From Lachnoanaerobaculum gingivalis (GTDB lineage Bacteria > Bacillota > Clostridia > Lachnospirales > Lachnospiraceae), in the NCBI RefSeq assembly GCF_003862475.1, contig NZ_RRCO01000004.1:244033-308032 (forward strand): DNA of 64,000 nucleotides. The letters run 5' to 3'. How positions within the stretch are numbered: position 1 is the stretch's first letter; every line of letters starts with the position of its first letter. The position numbers and the translations under genes were made by a program. Below, piece after piece: positions 26,190 to 35,144 of the stretch. The notes below the pieces were generated by a model. It had not been told where the DNA came from and searched no databases. It saw only the letters and a list, made by a program, of their open reading frames with translations.

Positions 26190-27977
26190 ATGAGCAAAGG
26201 AATAAAAAACAGGCTGATTATTTTAATATTATTGATTGTGTTTATTGCACTGTATGTAATTACTCATGCAAAAAGAAAACTGATTATAAAGGATAATATA
26301 TTCTATGGTGTTGAGGAGGGAATATTTGAGAGCAAGTTCAGCATGAAAGAGCTGATTGTTCCTACAGGGGTTAAATCAATATCTGCGTATTCCCTTGTAG
26401 GCTGTGAAAATCTGGAAGCCGTGGAATTGCCTGATACACTTGAAAGCATCGGAGAACTTTCATTTATGGGCTGTAGAAAACTTGAGCATATTAAAATACC
26501 CGGAAATGTAAGAGGTATAGGTATAGGGGCATTTTTAGAATGCTCAAATTTAAAAAATATAGAATTACCTGAAGGTTTGGAGAAAATAAATGCTGCAGTA
26601 TTTAAAAACTGTACCTCTTTGGAAAAAATAAGTATTCCGCTTGGGGTAAAGGAGATTGACGAATCTGCATTTTCAACTTGTAGAGAACTGAAGGAAATAG
26701 AGTTGAATGAGGGGCTCGAAAAGATAGGCAGTGAGGCTTTTTTGGGCTGTGGGAAAATGCAGAGCATAAAAATTCCGGATTCTGTGGAGGATATAAATGA
26801 CTTTGCTTTTAAAGATTGTAAGAACCTTTCAAATATAGAAATGTCCAAGGGTATAAAATATATCAGAGAAGGTGCATTTGAAGGTACAAAGTATTATGAG
26901 AGAGGTCTGTGGGAAGATGAGGACGGCATATATATAGGTGATGCTCTGATAAAATATGAGAATAAAGGCAGTGAGATAAGGGTAAGAGAGGGCACAAGAG
27001 TGATTGCAAGTAAAGCCTGTGCCGATTTGCCTGATTTACATACGGTTGAATTGCCTGAAAGTATTATTATTATAGGAAACGGAGCTTTTGTAAACTGTAA
27101 AAGTCTTAAAAATATAAATCTCCCTAAGAATTTAGAATATATTGAAAGCAATGCATTTTTTGAATGTAATATAGAAAGCCTGATTATACCTGCAAGTGTA
27201 AAGAGTATAGGAAGCGAGGCATTTGCCAATTGCAGAAATTTATCGAATGTGGATATGGAAAAGACTCCGGATAGAATAGATGTAGGAGCATTTGAAAATA
27301 CATACTGGCTTGAGCATTTGGAAAAAGATGAATATGGCTGTAAATATTTTCAAAATATACTCTTTGGATATGAAGACGGAAAGAGCCATGTTAAGCTCAG
27401 GGAAGGAATAAAGCGTATAAACGGTGATGTATTTTTTAATTCTTTAAAATTAGAAAAAATAGAGATTCCAAAAAGTGTGGAAATCATAGAAAGGGAAGCT
27501 TTTAGCGGATGCCAAAATTTAAAGGAATGTATATTCGAAGAAGGAAGCAATATTAAGATAATTTATGAGGAAGCTTTTAAAGAATGTAAAAGTCTTAAAG
27601 AAATAGAGATTCCTGAAAGTACGAAATATCTGGGTGGTAAAGCCTTTGAAGACTGTGAATCACTTGAAAAAGTTGTATTTAAGGAAGGCTGTGATATCAA
27701 AATATTAAATATGGGAGTATTTTGGGGTTGCACTGATTTAAAAGAAATTACTTTGCCTTCGAGCTTGGAAGAGGTATATTTTGCTGCTTTTGCACATTGT
27801 GAAAGCCTGGAAGAAATAAGATTTCCGGAAAGTATAAAGTATATAGACATCTCTGCTTTAGATACATGTAAGAACCTAAAGCAAATCGAAGTACCTGTAA
27901 GTATAAAAGAGAATTTTAAGATAGTGAAAAAAATAATTGATTTTGGAGGTGCACACCCTAAAGTTATATACTATTAA
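26190..27977 (+). CDS. BspA-like leucine-rich repeat surface protein 1
   Basis: This 595-residue protein has an N-terminal signal anchor (residues 8-27) and then about 20 LRR_5 repeats of roughly 23 residues with the pattern I-P-x-x-V-x-x-I-x-x-x-A-F-x-x-C-x-x-L, e.g. ELPDTLESIGELSFMGC. These BspA/TpLRR repeats form extracellular solenoids that bind host or matrix proteins in oral and gut bacteria. There is no LPxTG, so anchoring is by the N-terminal helix. Start chosen at ATG 26190 after AAGGAG. Two linker blocks (about residues 240-265 and 375-410) interrupt the solenoid. Confidence 0.85.
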   Translation: MSKGIKNRLIILILLIVFIALYVITHAKRKLIIKDNIFYGVEEGIFESKFSMKELIVPTGVKSISAYSLVGCENLEAVELPDTLESIGELSFMGCRKLEHIKIPGNVRGIGIGAFLECSNLKNIELPEGLEKINAAVFKNCTSLEKISIPLGVKEIDESAFSTCRELKEIELNEGLEKIGSEAFLGCGKMQSIKIPDSVEDINDFAFKDCKNLSNIEMSKGIKYIREGAFEGTKYYERGLWEDEDGIYIGDALIKYENKGSEIRVREGTRVIASKACADLPDLHTVELPESIIIIGNGAFVNCKSLKNINLPKNLEYIESNAFFECNIESLIIPASVKSIGSEAFANCRNLSNVDMEKTPDRIDVGAFENTYWLEHLEKDEYGCKYFQNILFGYEDGKSHVKLREGIKRINGDVFFNSLKLEKIEIPKSVEIIEREAFSGCQNLKECIFEEGSNIKIIYEEAFKECKSLKEIEIPESTKYLGGKAFEDCESLEKVVFKEGCDIKILNMGVFWGCTDLKEITLPSSLEEVYFAAFAHCESLEEIRFPESIKYIDISALDTCKNLKQIEVPVSIKENFKIVKKIIDFGGAHPKVIYY

Positions 27978-28021
27978 ATTTATGTATCTTAGATAAAGCT
28001 AAAGTAGAGGGGAGGATTGCT

Positions 28022-29848
28022 GTGGTTAAAGGAAATAAAAATGCTAAAATATATGCAATTACTATAACAGGTATAGTAATTATCATATTATTATGTTTCT
28101 TTCTGAGTAATTTAAAATGTAAGCAGCTTATAGAAGATGGTGTTTTTCTTGACATAAAAAGCGGTCTTTTGGAAAAAAGAGACAGCATTACAAAAGTGGA
28201 AATACCAAAAGGAGTTACAGCTATAGGTGGTAGAGCATTTTATGATTGTACCAATCTGGAAAGTATTATTATACCGGAAGGAGTCACAGTCATAGGTGAA
28301 AGCGCATTTTATAATTGTACCAATCTGGAAAGTATTATTATACCGGAAGGAGTCACAGTCATAGGTGAAAGCGCATTTTATAATTGTATCAATCTGGAAA
28401 GTATTATTATACCGGAAGGAGTCACAGTCATAGGCGAAAGAGCATTTTATAATTGTACCAATCTGGAAAGTATTATTATACCGGAAACTGTTAAAAAAAT
28501 AGATATTTATGCTTTTGATAATTGTGTAAAAATAGAGTATATAAAATTACCTGATAATTTGGAAATAATATATACAGGGGCATTTAATAATTGCAGTTCA
28601 TTAAAGAGTATAGAAATTCCCAAGGCTGTGGCTACTGTTTATCCGGAAGCGTTTTTAGATTGTAATTCTTTAGAGGAAGTTTCCTTTTTAGGAAATATAA
28701 TTGAAATAAATAAAAGTGCTTTTGAGGGTTGTGAGAAACTTAAAAAGATAAAATTGCCGGAGAGCCTTGAAAAAATAGATGAACTTGCCTTTAATAATTG
28801 CAGCAGCTTATCAGATATAAATATACCGGAAGGGATAAAAGCTGTGGGGGAAGATGCTTTCTCGGGAACCGATATTCTTAAAAAAACAGATATTGATGAA
28901 TACGGTTGTGTATATATGGGAAAGGTATTGATATACAGTAAGGAAGAAAAAGAGTGTATTAAGATTAAAGATACCACTAAAGTAATTGCAGACGACGTAT
29001 TTGATAATTATGAAAATTTAAAGCAGGTCGAATTTCCGAACAGCTTGGAAAGAATAGGAAATAACAGTTTTAGATCTTGTACATCTTTGGAAGAAATAAG
29101 TATCCCTGAGGGAGTAAAGAGCATAGGGGAATCCGCCTTTATGTATTCAGGATTAAAAAAGGTGGATTTACCTGATACTGTAGTGGATATAGGTGATTAT
29201 GCGTTTATGGAATGTATACATTTATCTGAAATAAATTTGTCGAAGAATATAGAAAATATTGGGCATTGGTGTTTTAGTAATACTGACTATCTGCTAGATA
29301 TGGAGTCTGATGAGTATGGTTGTAAATATGTTGGTGATATACTTCTTGGATACACAGGTAAAGGTGCTAAAAGAATAAAAATTAGAGACGGAACAAGACT
29401 GATAGCGGCAGGGGCTTTTGAAGACAGGGAGTTTATAGAAGGGGTATATATACCTAACAGTGTTGAGATGATGGGAGGGTATGTATTTTATAATTGTTTC
29501 GACTTAAAAGAGGTGTATTTTCAGGAAGGCAGTAAGCTGAGTGAATTAAAGCCGGTGACATTTGGACAATGTATATCTTTGGAAGAAATAGAATTACCGG
29601 AGAATTTAAAGAAAATACAAGATCATGTCTTTATAAATTGTGCTTTTAAAACTATAACAATGCCTGAAAATGTAGAATATGTAGATCCTTATGCTATCAG
29701 TGAATATGATATGCTTGAAGAAGTCAGAGTACCGAAAAAACTGAAAGGTGAGTATTATTTTGGGGACACATATATTATAGACAGTGAATATCATCCGGGA
29801 GATAAATTAAATAAGACTCAGAAAAAACCCGATATTGTATTTTATTAA
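28022..29848 (+). CDS. BspA-like leucine-rich repeat surface protein 2
   Basis: This 608-residue protein starts at GTG 28022 behind GGGGAGG. It has a signal anchor near residues 12-32, then LRR_5 repeats with the same I-P-x-x-V / A-F-x-N-C-x-x-L pattern as the upstream gene, and the same kind of linker block (GCVYMGKVLIY). The N-terminal repeats are nearly identical at the DNA level, unlike the diverged rest. It is a paralogue of the preceding protein and probably co-transcribed. The role is likely surface binding. Confidence 0.85.
   Translation: MVKGNKNAKIYAITITGIVIIILLCFFLSNLKCKQLIEDGVFLDIKSGLLEKRDSITKVEIPKGVTAIGGRAFYDCTNLESIIIPEGVTVIGESAFYNCTNLESIIIPEGVTVIGESAFYNCINLESIIIPEGVTVIGERAFYNCTNLESIIIPETVKKIDIYAFDNCVKIEYIKLPDNLEIIYTGAFNNCSSLKSIEIPKAVATVYPEAFLDCNSLEEVSFLGNIIEINKSAFEGCEKLKKIKLPESLEKIDELAFNNCSSLSDINIPEGIKAVGEDAFSGTDILKKTDIDEYGCVYMGKVLIYSKEEKECIKIKDTTKVIADDVFDNYENLKQVEFPNSLERIGNNSFRSCTSLEEISIPEGVKSIGESAFMYSGLKKVDLPDTVVDIGDYAFMECIHLSEINLSKNIENIGHWCFSNTDYLLDMESDEYGCKYVGDILLGYTGKGAKRIKIRDGTRLIAAGAFEDREFIEGVYIPNSVEMMGGYVFYNCFDLKEVYFQEGSKLSELKPVTFGQCISLEEIELPENLKKIQDHVFINCAFKTITMPENVEYVDPYAISEYDMLEEVRVPKKLKGEYYFGDTYIIDSEYHPGDKLNKTQKKPDIVFY
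28222..28490 (+). repeat. four near-identical 69-bp tandem LRR-coding units
   Basis: CCAATCTGGAAAG recurs at 28251, 28320, 28389 (with one T for C) and 28458, a period of exactly 69 bases or 23 codons. The units differ at only a few bases, so the expansion is recent, in frame, and open to further gain or loss. Confidence 0.9.
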
Positions 29849-29920
29849 AATACTGAGGTAAATGAATATTAAAGCTAATATAATAACTCACATACACCTT
29901 ATTAATTCTCAATAATATAC

Positions 29921-29949
29921 TTGTTTGAACTTTCCAAATGTTGTATACT
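29921..29949 (+). promoter_or_regulatory. promoter
   Basis: TTGTTT, a 17-base spacer and TATACT lie about 35 bases before the next start codon. Confidence 0.5.
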
Positions 29950-29984
29950 ATTTCTACAAAAACATAGCTTGGTAGGAGGTTTAT

Positions 29985-30395
29985 ATGCCTGTAGTAGAGA
30001 GTCTTATTTGCAAAGAGTCGGATGGTAAACTTAGTTTTGGAAATTATATTCTTGGTACAAAATCAAAGGTAGAAGATTTTGCACATGAGGGGGATGTATA
30101 TAAGGTAAAGACTTTTAAGGAGATAACAAAGCTTGAAAGAAATTCGGCTTTTGTGTATGAATCGGTTCCGGGTAGTGCAGTGATGGAATTTGAAACCACC
30201 CCAAATTTGACTACATTTAATATATATGGTTTTGGGGATACTCAAATAACTATTGGTTTGGAAGAAGATACAGAATATGAGGTTTATGTTGATGATGTAA
30301 GTATCGGAGGCATGAAGACAAATCTATCAGGTAAGCTAATATTTAGTGTTGAGCTAAGTGAGAACGGATCAAAGGTTTTAATCAAAAAAAGATAG
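29985..30395 (+). CDS. Lachnospiraceae-type small protein of unknown function
   Basis: This 136-residue, beta-rich soluble protein (PVVESLICKESDGKLSFGNY, then KSKVEDF and KVKTFKEITKLERN) has no signal peptide. I recall similar proteins in Lachnospiraceae annotated as endosialidase, a label that the small size and lack of a catalytic domain do not support. It has its own promoter, AGGAGG, and a hairpin between it and radA. Confidence 0.6.
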   Translation: MPVVESLICKESDGKLSFGNYILGTKSKVEDFAHEGDVYKVKTFKEITKLERNSAFVYESVPGSAVMEFETTPNLTTFNIYGFGDTQITIGLEEDTEYEVYVDDVSIGGMKTNLSGKLIFSVELSENGSKVLIKKR

Positions 30396-30399
30396 TTGC

Positions 30400-30434
30400 A
30401 TGGGCATACCGGTAAGCCGGATATGCCCATTTTA
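30400..30434 (+). terminator. hairpin between the small protein gene and radA
   Basis: ATGGGCATA and TATGCCCAT pair, with an inner CGG/CCG stem. The T tract is short (TTTT), so it may only partly terminate and let some transcription into radA. Confidence 0.55.
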
Positions 30435-30449
30435 AATAGAAAGGTTTTT

Positions 30450-31814
30450 ATGGCGAAAGCAAAGTCCAGTGCATTCTTTTGTAAGGAATGTGGGTATGAG
30501 TCACCTAAGTGGTTGGGACAATGCCCTATGTGCAAGGCATGGAACAGTCTTGTTGAAGAGCCGGTAGCAAAGACAAAGACAGTAAGCAGGGGAATTTCTG
30601 CAAATACATATAAAAAGCCTGCTAAGCTTTCTGAAATACAACTTGAAGATGAGGACAGGTTTAAGACGGGTTTTGAGGAGCTTGACAGAGTACTTGGCGG
30701 CGGAGTGGTACGAGGCTCACTTGTTTTGGTAGGTGGAGATCCGGGAATTGGAAAGTCCACATTATTGCTTCAGGTTTGTAAGAACATATCGGATGATAAC
30801 AGAACTGTGCTTTATATCTCAGGTGAGGAGAGTTTAAAGCAGATAAAGATGCGAGCAAAAAGAGTGGGAGACATCACAGGGAATTTAAGCTTTTTATGTG
30901 AGACGAATCTCAATATTATAAAAGAAACCGTGCTGAGTGAAAAGCCGGAAGTGGTTGTTATAGATTCTATACAGACTATGTTTAATGAAGAGGTGGCGTC
31001 AGCTCCGGGAAGTGTAAGTCAGGTAAGAGAATCTACAAATCTCTTAATGCAGGTAGCAAAGGAAAATAATATTGCTATATTTATAGTCGGACATGTGACA
31101 AAGGAAGGGCAGGTTGCAGGTCCCAGAGTGCTTGAGCATATGGTGGATACAGTGCTCTACTTTGAAGGTGACAGGTTTGCTTCATACAGAATACTGCGTG
31201 CCGTCAAGAACAGATTCGGTTCTACAAATGAGATTGGTGTATTTGAAATGCAACAAGTGGGACTTATAGAAGTAAAAAATCCTTCCGAGTTTATGCTCTC
31301 AGGAAGACCGCAGAATGCTACAGGTGCGGCCGTGGCATGTTTAATGGAGGGTACAAGACCGATACTGGTAGAAGTACAGGCTTTAGTGGTTACTACAGCA
31401 TTCGGACTGCCTAGGAGAACTTCCACAGGAACAGATGTGAACAGAATAAATCTTTTGATGGCGGTCATAGAAAAAAGATGTGCACTTGCAATGAGCAGAT
31501 ATGATGCATATATAAATATTGCGGGCGGACTTAGAATAAATGAGCCTGCCCTTGATCTGTCAATTATTATGTCGCTTATCTCAAGCATGAAAAACAGGAC
31601 AATAGATGAAAAGACGGTAATATTCGGAGAGGTGGGACTTTCAGGCGAAGTAAGAGCCGTAAGTATGCCTGAAATCAGGATTAGAGAGGCTATGAAGCTT
31701 GGATTTGAGGTTTGTATTTTACCGATGGTATGCCTTGAGAAGATTTCATTTAATGGAAATATAAAGCTTATAGGTGTAAGAAATATAAATGAGGCGGTCT
31801 CACTTTTAAATTGA
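30450..31814 (+). CDS. radA: DNA repair protein RadA/Sms
   Basis: This 454-residue protein has an N-terminal C4 zinc finger (CKECGYESPKWLGQCPMC), a RecA-like ATPase with Walker A GGDPGIGKST, the RadA-specific KNRFGST motif and a C-terminal Lon-protease-like domain (FGEVGLSGEVRAV). It drives branch migration during recombination. The ATG at 30450 is preferred because it begins directly at the zinc finger, behind GAAAGG. Confidence 0.96.
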   Translation: MAKAKSSAFFCKECGYESPKWLGQCPMCKAWNSLVEEPVAKTKTVSRGISANTYKKPAKLSEIQLEDEDRFKTGFEELDRVLGGGVVRGSLVLVGGDPGIGKSTLLLQVCKNISDDNRTVLYISGEESLKQIKMRAKRVGDITGNLSFLCETNLNIIKETVLSEKPEVVVIDSIQTMFNEEVASAPGSVSQVRESTNLLMQVAKENNIAIFIVGHVTKEGQVAGPRVLEHMVDTVLYFEGDRFASYRILRAVKNRFGSTNEIGVFEMQQVGLIEVKNPSEFMLSGRPQNATGAAVACLMEGTRPILVEVQALVVTTAFGLPRRTSTGTDVNRINLLMAVIEKRCALAMSRYDAYINIAGGLRINEPALDLSIIMSLISSMKNRTIDEKTVIFGEVGLSGEVRAVSMPEIRIREAMKLGFEVCILPMVCLEKISFNGNIKLIGVRNINEAVSLLN

Positions 31815-31837
31815 TATAAATTAAAGGAAAGAGAAAA

Positions 31838-32305
31838 ATGGACGAGAAAACAAATGTAATGAGACTTTTGGATCAAAAGAAGATAAAGTATAATCATTAT
31901 TCATATATAGATACTCCGGCTACAAACGGTGTGGAAGTGGCACAGTTGCTTGGACAGGATGAGAAAAAGGTTTTTAAGACATTGGTAACGGTTGGAAAGA
32001 GTAAGGCAAACTATGTATTTGTAATACCGGTGTCAGAGGAGCTTAATTTAAAAGAGGCGGCAAAAGCTGTAGGTGAAAAATCTATAGAAATGTTGAAGTC
32101 AAAGGACTTACTGCCTCTTACAGGATATATACATGGGGGTTGTTCTCCGATAGGTATGAAAAAGAGATTTACTACTGTAGTTGATTCCACAGCTTTGAAT
32201 TATGAAAATATTATATTCAGTGCAGGTAAAATCGGTTATCAGGTTGAGATGAATCCAAAGGAGTTGAAAAAATTTGTGCCTGTAAGTTTTGCTTCGTTGA
32301 CATAG
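31838..32305 (+). CDS. ybaK: YbaK/EbsC-type Cys-tRNA(Pro) deacylase
   Basis: This 155-residue protein is an INS-type editing domain: YSYIDTPATNGVEVAQLLG, VFKTLVT, and GYIHGGCSPIGMKKRF, the conserved loop of YbaK proteins that hydrolyse mischarged Cys-tRNA(Pro). AAAGGAAAG precedes the ATG. It sits 9 bases before the GTPase-NYN gene, so the two translation-quality proteins are likely co-expressed. Confidence 0.9.
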   Translation: MDEKTNVMRLLDQKKIKYNHYSYIDTPATNGVEVAQLLGQDEKKVFKTLVTVGKSKANYVFVIPVSEELNLKEAAKAVGEKSIEMLKSKDLLPLTGYIHGGCSPIGMKKRFTTVVDSTALNYENIIFSAGKIGYQVEMNPKELKKFVPVSFASLT

Positions 32306-32314
32306 GTTAAGCTC

Positions 32315-34924
32315 ATGATAAATGTTGGTGTATTGGCACATGTAGATGCCGGAAAAACTACATTGATAGAGGCGATACTCTACAAGACAGGAAAGCTTAG
32401 AAAAACAGGAAGAGTGGATTTCGGTGACAGCTTTTTGGATAATGATGAATATGAAAGAAAAAGAGGAATAACTATATTCTCAAAGCTTGCAAGAACAAGT
32501 ATAAATGGAATAGAAATAAATATAATTGATACTCCGGGACATGTGGATTTCAGTGCCGAAATGGAAAGAACCATATCCATACTTGATATGGCAATTTTGG
32601 TAATCAGCGGAAGTGAGGGGGTACAATCACATTCATATACACTTTTCAGATTATTAAGAGAAGCAAATATACCTACTGTAATATTTGTAAATAAAATAGA
32701 CAGTGATAAGTTTGACAAGAATAAAGTATTGGGGGGACTTAAAAAATCTCTTTCAAAAAATATAGTGGACTTTTCAAAGGAAAATAAGATGCTTTTAGAA
32801 GAGATTGCAGCCTGTGATGAGAATCTAATAGAAAAGTTTATCGAAGGGGAAGAAATAACAAAATCTGATATAAGTTTTTGCATAGAGAATTCAAAAGTAT
32901 TTCCGACAATATTCGGTTCAGGATTAAAACTTATTAATATAGAAGGAATACTTGAACTTATAAAAGAGTATGTACATGAAAAAACTTATCCGGATGAACT
33001 TTCAGGAATAATATATAAGATAAAATATGACGAGAACGGAAACAGACTTTCCTTTATAAAACTTCTTGGTGGAATTTTACAGGTTAAGGATACACTCTTT
33101 GATGAAAAAATCAATCAGATAAGAGCTTATGACGGTGAAAAATATAATGCAACAGATAAAGCTTTTGCAGGCGACATTGTAGCGGTCACCGGGCTTTCAA
33201 AAGTTCATGCCGGAGACACATTCGGAGATGTAAAAAGACCTGTACAAAAGCTGTTACCGGTACTCAGTTACAATATGGTATTTCCGGATGACATAAGCAT
33301 AAATCAAATATACCCGAAGCTTTTACAGATATTTGATGAGATACCTGAAATCAGAATGGAGTATGACGAGGAACTTTCAAAAATCAGGGTGAATTTGATG
33401 GGTGAAGTTCAGATAGATCTTATAAAAAATCTTATAGGTGAAAGATTTGGAATTAATTGTGATCTTATAGACGGAGGTATCATTTATAAGGAAACTATAA
33501 GCGGATATATTGAGGGAGTAGGGCATTTTGAGCCGTTAAGGCATTATGCCGAAGTGCATATACTTATCAGTGAAGGCGAGAGAGGAAGCGGCATAGTTTT
33601 TGTAAATGAGGTGTCGGATGATGAACTTCCAAAGAACTTTCAGAGGCAGGTAAGAAATATTGTTGAGACATCTAAGTTTAGAGGTGTACTTACAGGTAGC
33701 GAGCTAACAGATGTGGTGCTTACTTTGGTAGCAGGCAGAGCACATGAAAAACATACCGAGGGTGGTGATTTTCTTGAGGCTGTAAACAGAGCTGTAAGGC
33801 ATGGACTGATGTATGCCAAATCAATTTTATTGGAGCCATATTATGACTTTGAAATAAACATACCTATGACTTCTCTGGGTAGGCTTTTAAATGATTTAAA
33901 CAATATGAATGCAGAGGATATAAGCTATGAGGGTGGAGAGACTCTCAGAGTGACGGGATATGCACCTACAGTCAATATACAAAACTATGGAAGCACTCTT
34001 TTATCATATACCAAGGGACTTGGTCAAATAGGTTTCAGTCTAAGAGGATTTTTACCATGTCATAATGCGGAGGAGATTATAGAAAAAAGCTTATATATGG
34101 CGGAATATGATACAAAGAATACTCCTGATTCCGTATTTTGCTCTCATGGTGAGAGTTTTATAGTGCCGTGGAGTGAAGTATTTAACTATATGCATTTACC
34201 GCTAAAGAAGTTTGAACTTGTAAAGGAAGAGGAAAAGATAGAGACCGTAAGATCAACCTATGATGCCACAAAAGCCGACAGTGAAGAGCTTATGGCCATA
34301 TTTGAAAGGACTTACGGTAAGGTAACTCCAAGGATAGGAGACTGGGATGCACCTGTAAAAAGAACACCTGAAAAAGAGTATGTTTATAAAGAAAGAGCAA
34401 AAAAGAAACATTATCTGTTGGTTGACGGTTATAATATTATTTTTGCTTCAAAGTCGCTAAATGAACTTGCACAGATAAATATTGATGCGGCAAGAGACAG
34501 ACTGATTGAACTTCTGATAGATTATAAGGCCTACAAGGACTATGAGATTATTCTGGTATTTGATGCTTACAGGCTTGTAAATCATCCTACGGAGGTGCAG
34601 AATTTCTCGGGTGTATATGTAGTATATACAAAGACTGCGGAAACGGCAGATCAGTATATAGAAAAGACCACGCATGAAATGATAAAAAGATATGATGTCA
34701 CTGTAGCTACATCAGACGGTATTGAGCAGATCATTATAAGAGGTAAGGGGGCAATACTTATCTCGGCAAGGGAGTTTTTAAAAGACTTGGAAGACACTAA
34801 AGAGGCTTTCAGAAAAGAACATATAGAAAAGACTTCAGTTACAAACAGATTGTTTGATTCTTTAGAAGTAGAGCTAAAAGAAAAAATAGAAAATATCAGA
34901 CTTGGTAAAAAAGAAGAGCCCTAG
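32315..34924 (+). CDS. TetM-like translational GTPase fused to a YacP/Rae1-type NYN nuclease domain
   Basis: This is an 869-residue fusion. Residues 1 to about 650 are an EF-G/TetM-type GTPase with intact motifs: AHVDAGKT (8-15), RGITIF (50-55), DTPGHVDF (72-79), NKID (126-129), and a domain IV/V half including LLEPYYDFEINIPM. Residues about 698-845 are a NYN/PIN-like domain: LLVDGYNII (Asp704), LVFDAYR (Asp750), ETADQYIEK (Asp779), VATSDGIEQ (Asp801). These match conserved blocks of Bacillus YacP/Rae1, an endoribonuclease acting in the ribosomal A site. The C-terminal tail is helical and charged. Inference: the GTPase half places the nuclease on the ribosome. True tetracycline resistance is possible but less likely, because the C-terminus differs from TetM. 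It follows ybaK by 9 bases. Confidence 0.88.
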   Translation: MINVGVLAHVDAGKTTLIEAILYKTGKLRKTGRVDFGDSFLDNDEYERKRGITIFSKLARTSINGIEINIIDTPGHVDFSAEMERTISILDMAILVISGSEGVQSHSYTLFRLLREANIPTVIFVNKIDSDKFDKNKVLGGLKKSLSKNIVDFSKENKMLLEEIAACDENLIEKFIEGEEITKSDISFCIENSKVFPTIFGSGLKLINIEGILELIKEYVHEKTYPDELSGIIYKIKYDENGNRLSFIKLLGGILQVKDTLFDEKINQIRAYDGEKYNATDKAFAGDIVAVTGLSKVHAGDTFGDVKRPVQKLLPVLSYNMVFPDDISINQIYPKLLQIFDEIPEIRMEYDEELSKIRVNLMGEVQIDLIKNLIGERFGINCDLIDGGIIYKETISGYIEGVGHFEPLRHYAEVHILISEGERGSGIVFVNEVSDDELPKNFQRQVRNIVETSKFRGVLTGSELTDVVLTLVAGRAHEKHTEGGDFLEAVNRAVRHGLMYAKSILLEPYYDFEINIPMTSLGRLLNDLNNMNAEDISYEGGETLRVTGYAPTVNIQNYGSTLLSYTKGLGQIGFSLRGFLPCHNAEEIIEKSLYMAEYDTKNTPDSVFCSHGESFIVPWSEVFNYMHLPLKKFELVKEEEKIETVRSTYDATKADSEELMAIFERTYGKVTPRIGDWDAPVKRTPEKEYVYKERAKKKHYLLVDGYNIIFASKSLNELAQINIDAARDRLIELLIDYKAYKDYEIILVFDAYRLVNHPTEVQNFSGVYVVYTKTAETADQYIEKTTHEMIKRYDVTVATSDGIEQIIIRGKGAILISAREFLKDLEDTKEAFRKEHIEKTSVTNRLFDSLEVELKEKIENIRLGKKEEP

Positions 34925-34947
34925 CAAATGCAGGGGCTCTTTCTTTT
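34907..34947. terminator. bidirectional terminator overlapping the fusion gene stop
   Basis: AAAAGAAGAGCCC pairs with GGGGCTCTTTCTTTT. The stop codon lies in the loop, and both strands end in T tracts. It serves the GTPase-NYN gene and the feo operon. Confidence 0.8.
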
Positions 34948-34975
34948 AATTGGATTTAAGTATTTGAATAAAGAA

Positions 34976-35116
34976 TCAGGTATGACAGCTGCCTGAGCAA
35001 CCGCCACATCCTCCACCACAAGAGGACTTCCCGTTTTTCTTATCTTTATAAATAGATCTTACAATAAGACCCACTACGCCGACCAATACAGCTGAAATAA
35101 TAACTGTTGCTGCCAT
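34976..35116 (-). CDS. FeoB-associated Cys-rich membrane protein
   Basis: This 46-residue protein has one membrane helix (VIISAVLVGVVGLIV) followed by a basic stretch and a Cys/Gly-rich tail (CGGGCGGCSGSC), which matches the small FeoB_associated family. The tail may bind iron as it leaves the FeoB pore. GGAGATC precedes the ATG. It lies 28 bases after feoB and is the last gene of the feo operon. Confidence 0.88.
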   Translation of the reverse strand: MAATVIISAVLVGVVGLIVRSIYKDKKNGKSSCGGGCGGCSGSCHT

Positions 35117-35144
35117 AATGATCTCCTTTCTTTAATAAAACCGC

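Noticed and set aside
28222-28490. CRISPR-like array because of regular repeats
   Set aside because: The repeats are head-to-tail without spacers, have a period of exactly 23 codons and lie inside an LRR coding frame.
29985-30395. Endosialidase
   Set aside because: The protein is too small and shows no sialidase motif; the name seems to be propagated annotation.
32315-34924. Plain tetracycline resistance gene (tetM/tetO/tetW)
   Set aside because: The GTPase half resembles TetM, but the C-terminal end is replaced by a NYN domain and there is no mobile-element context. Resistance is not supported from sequence.
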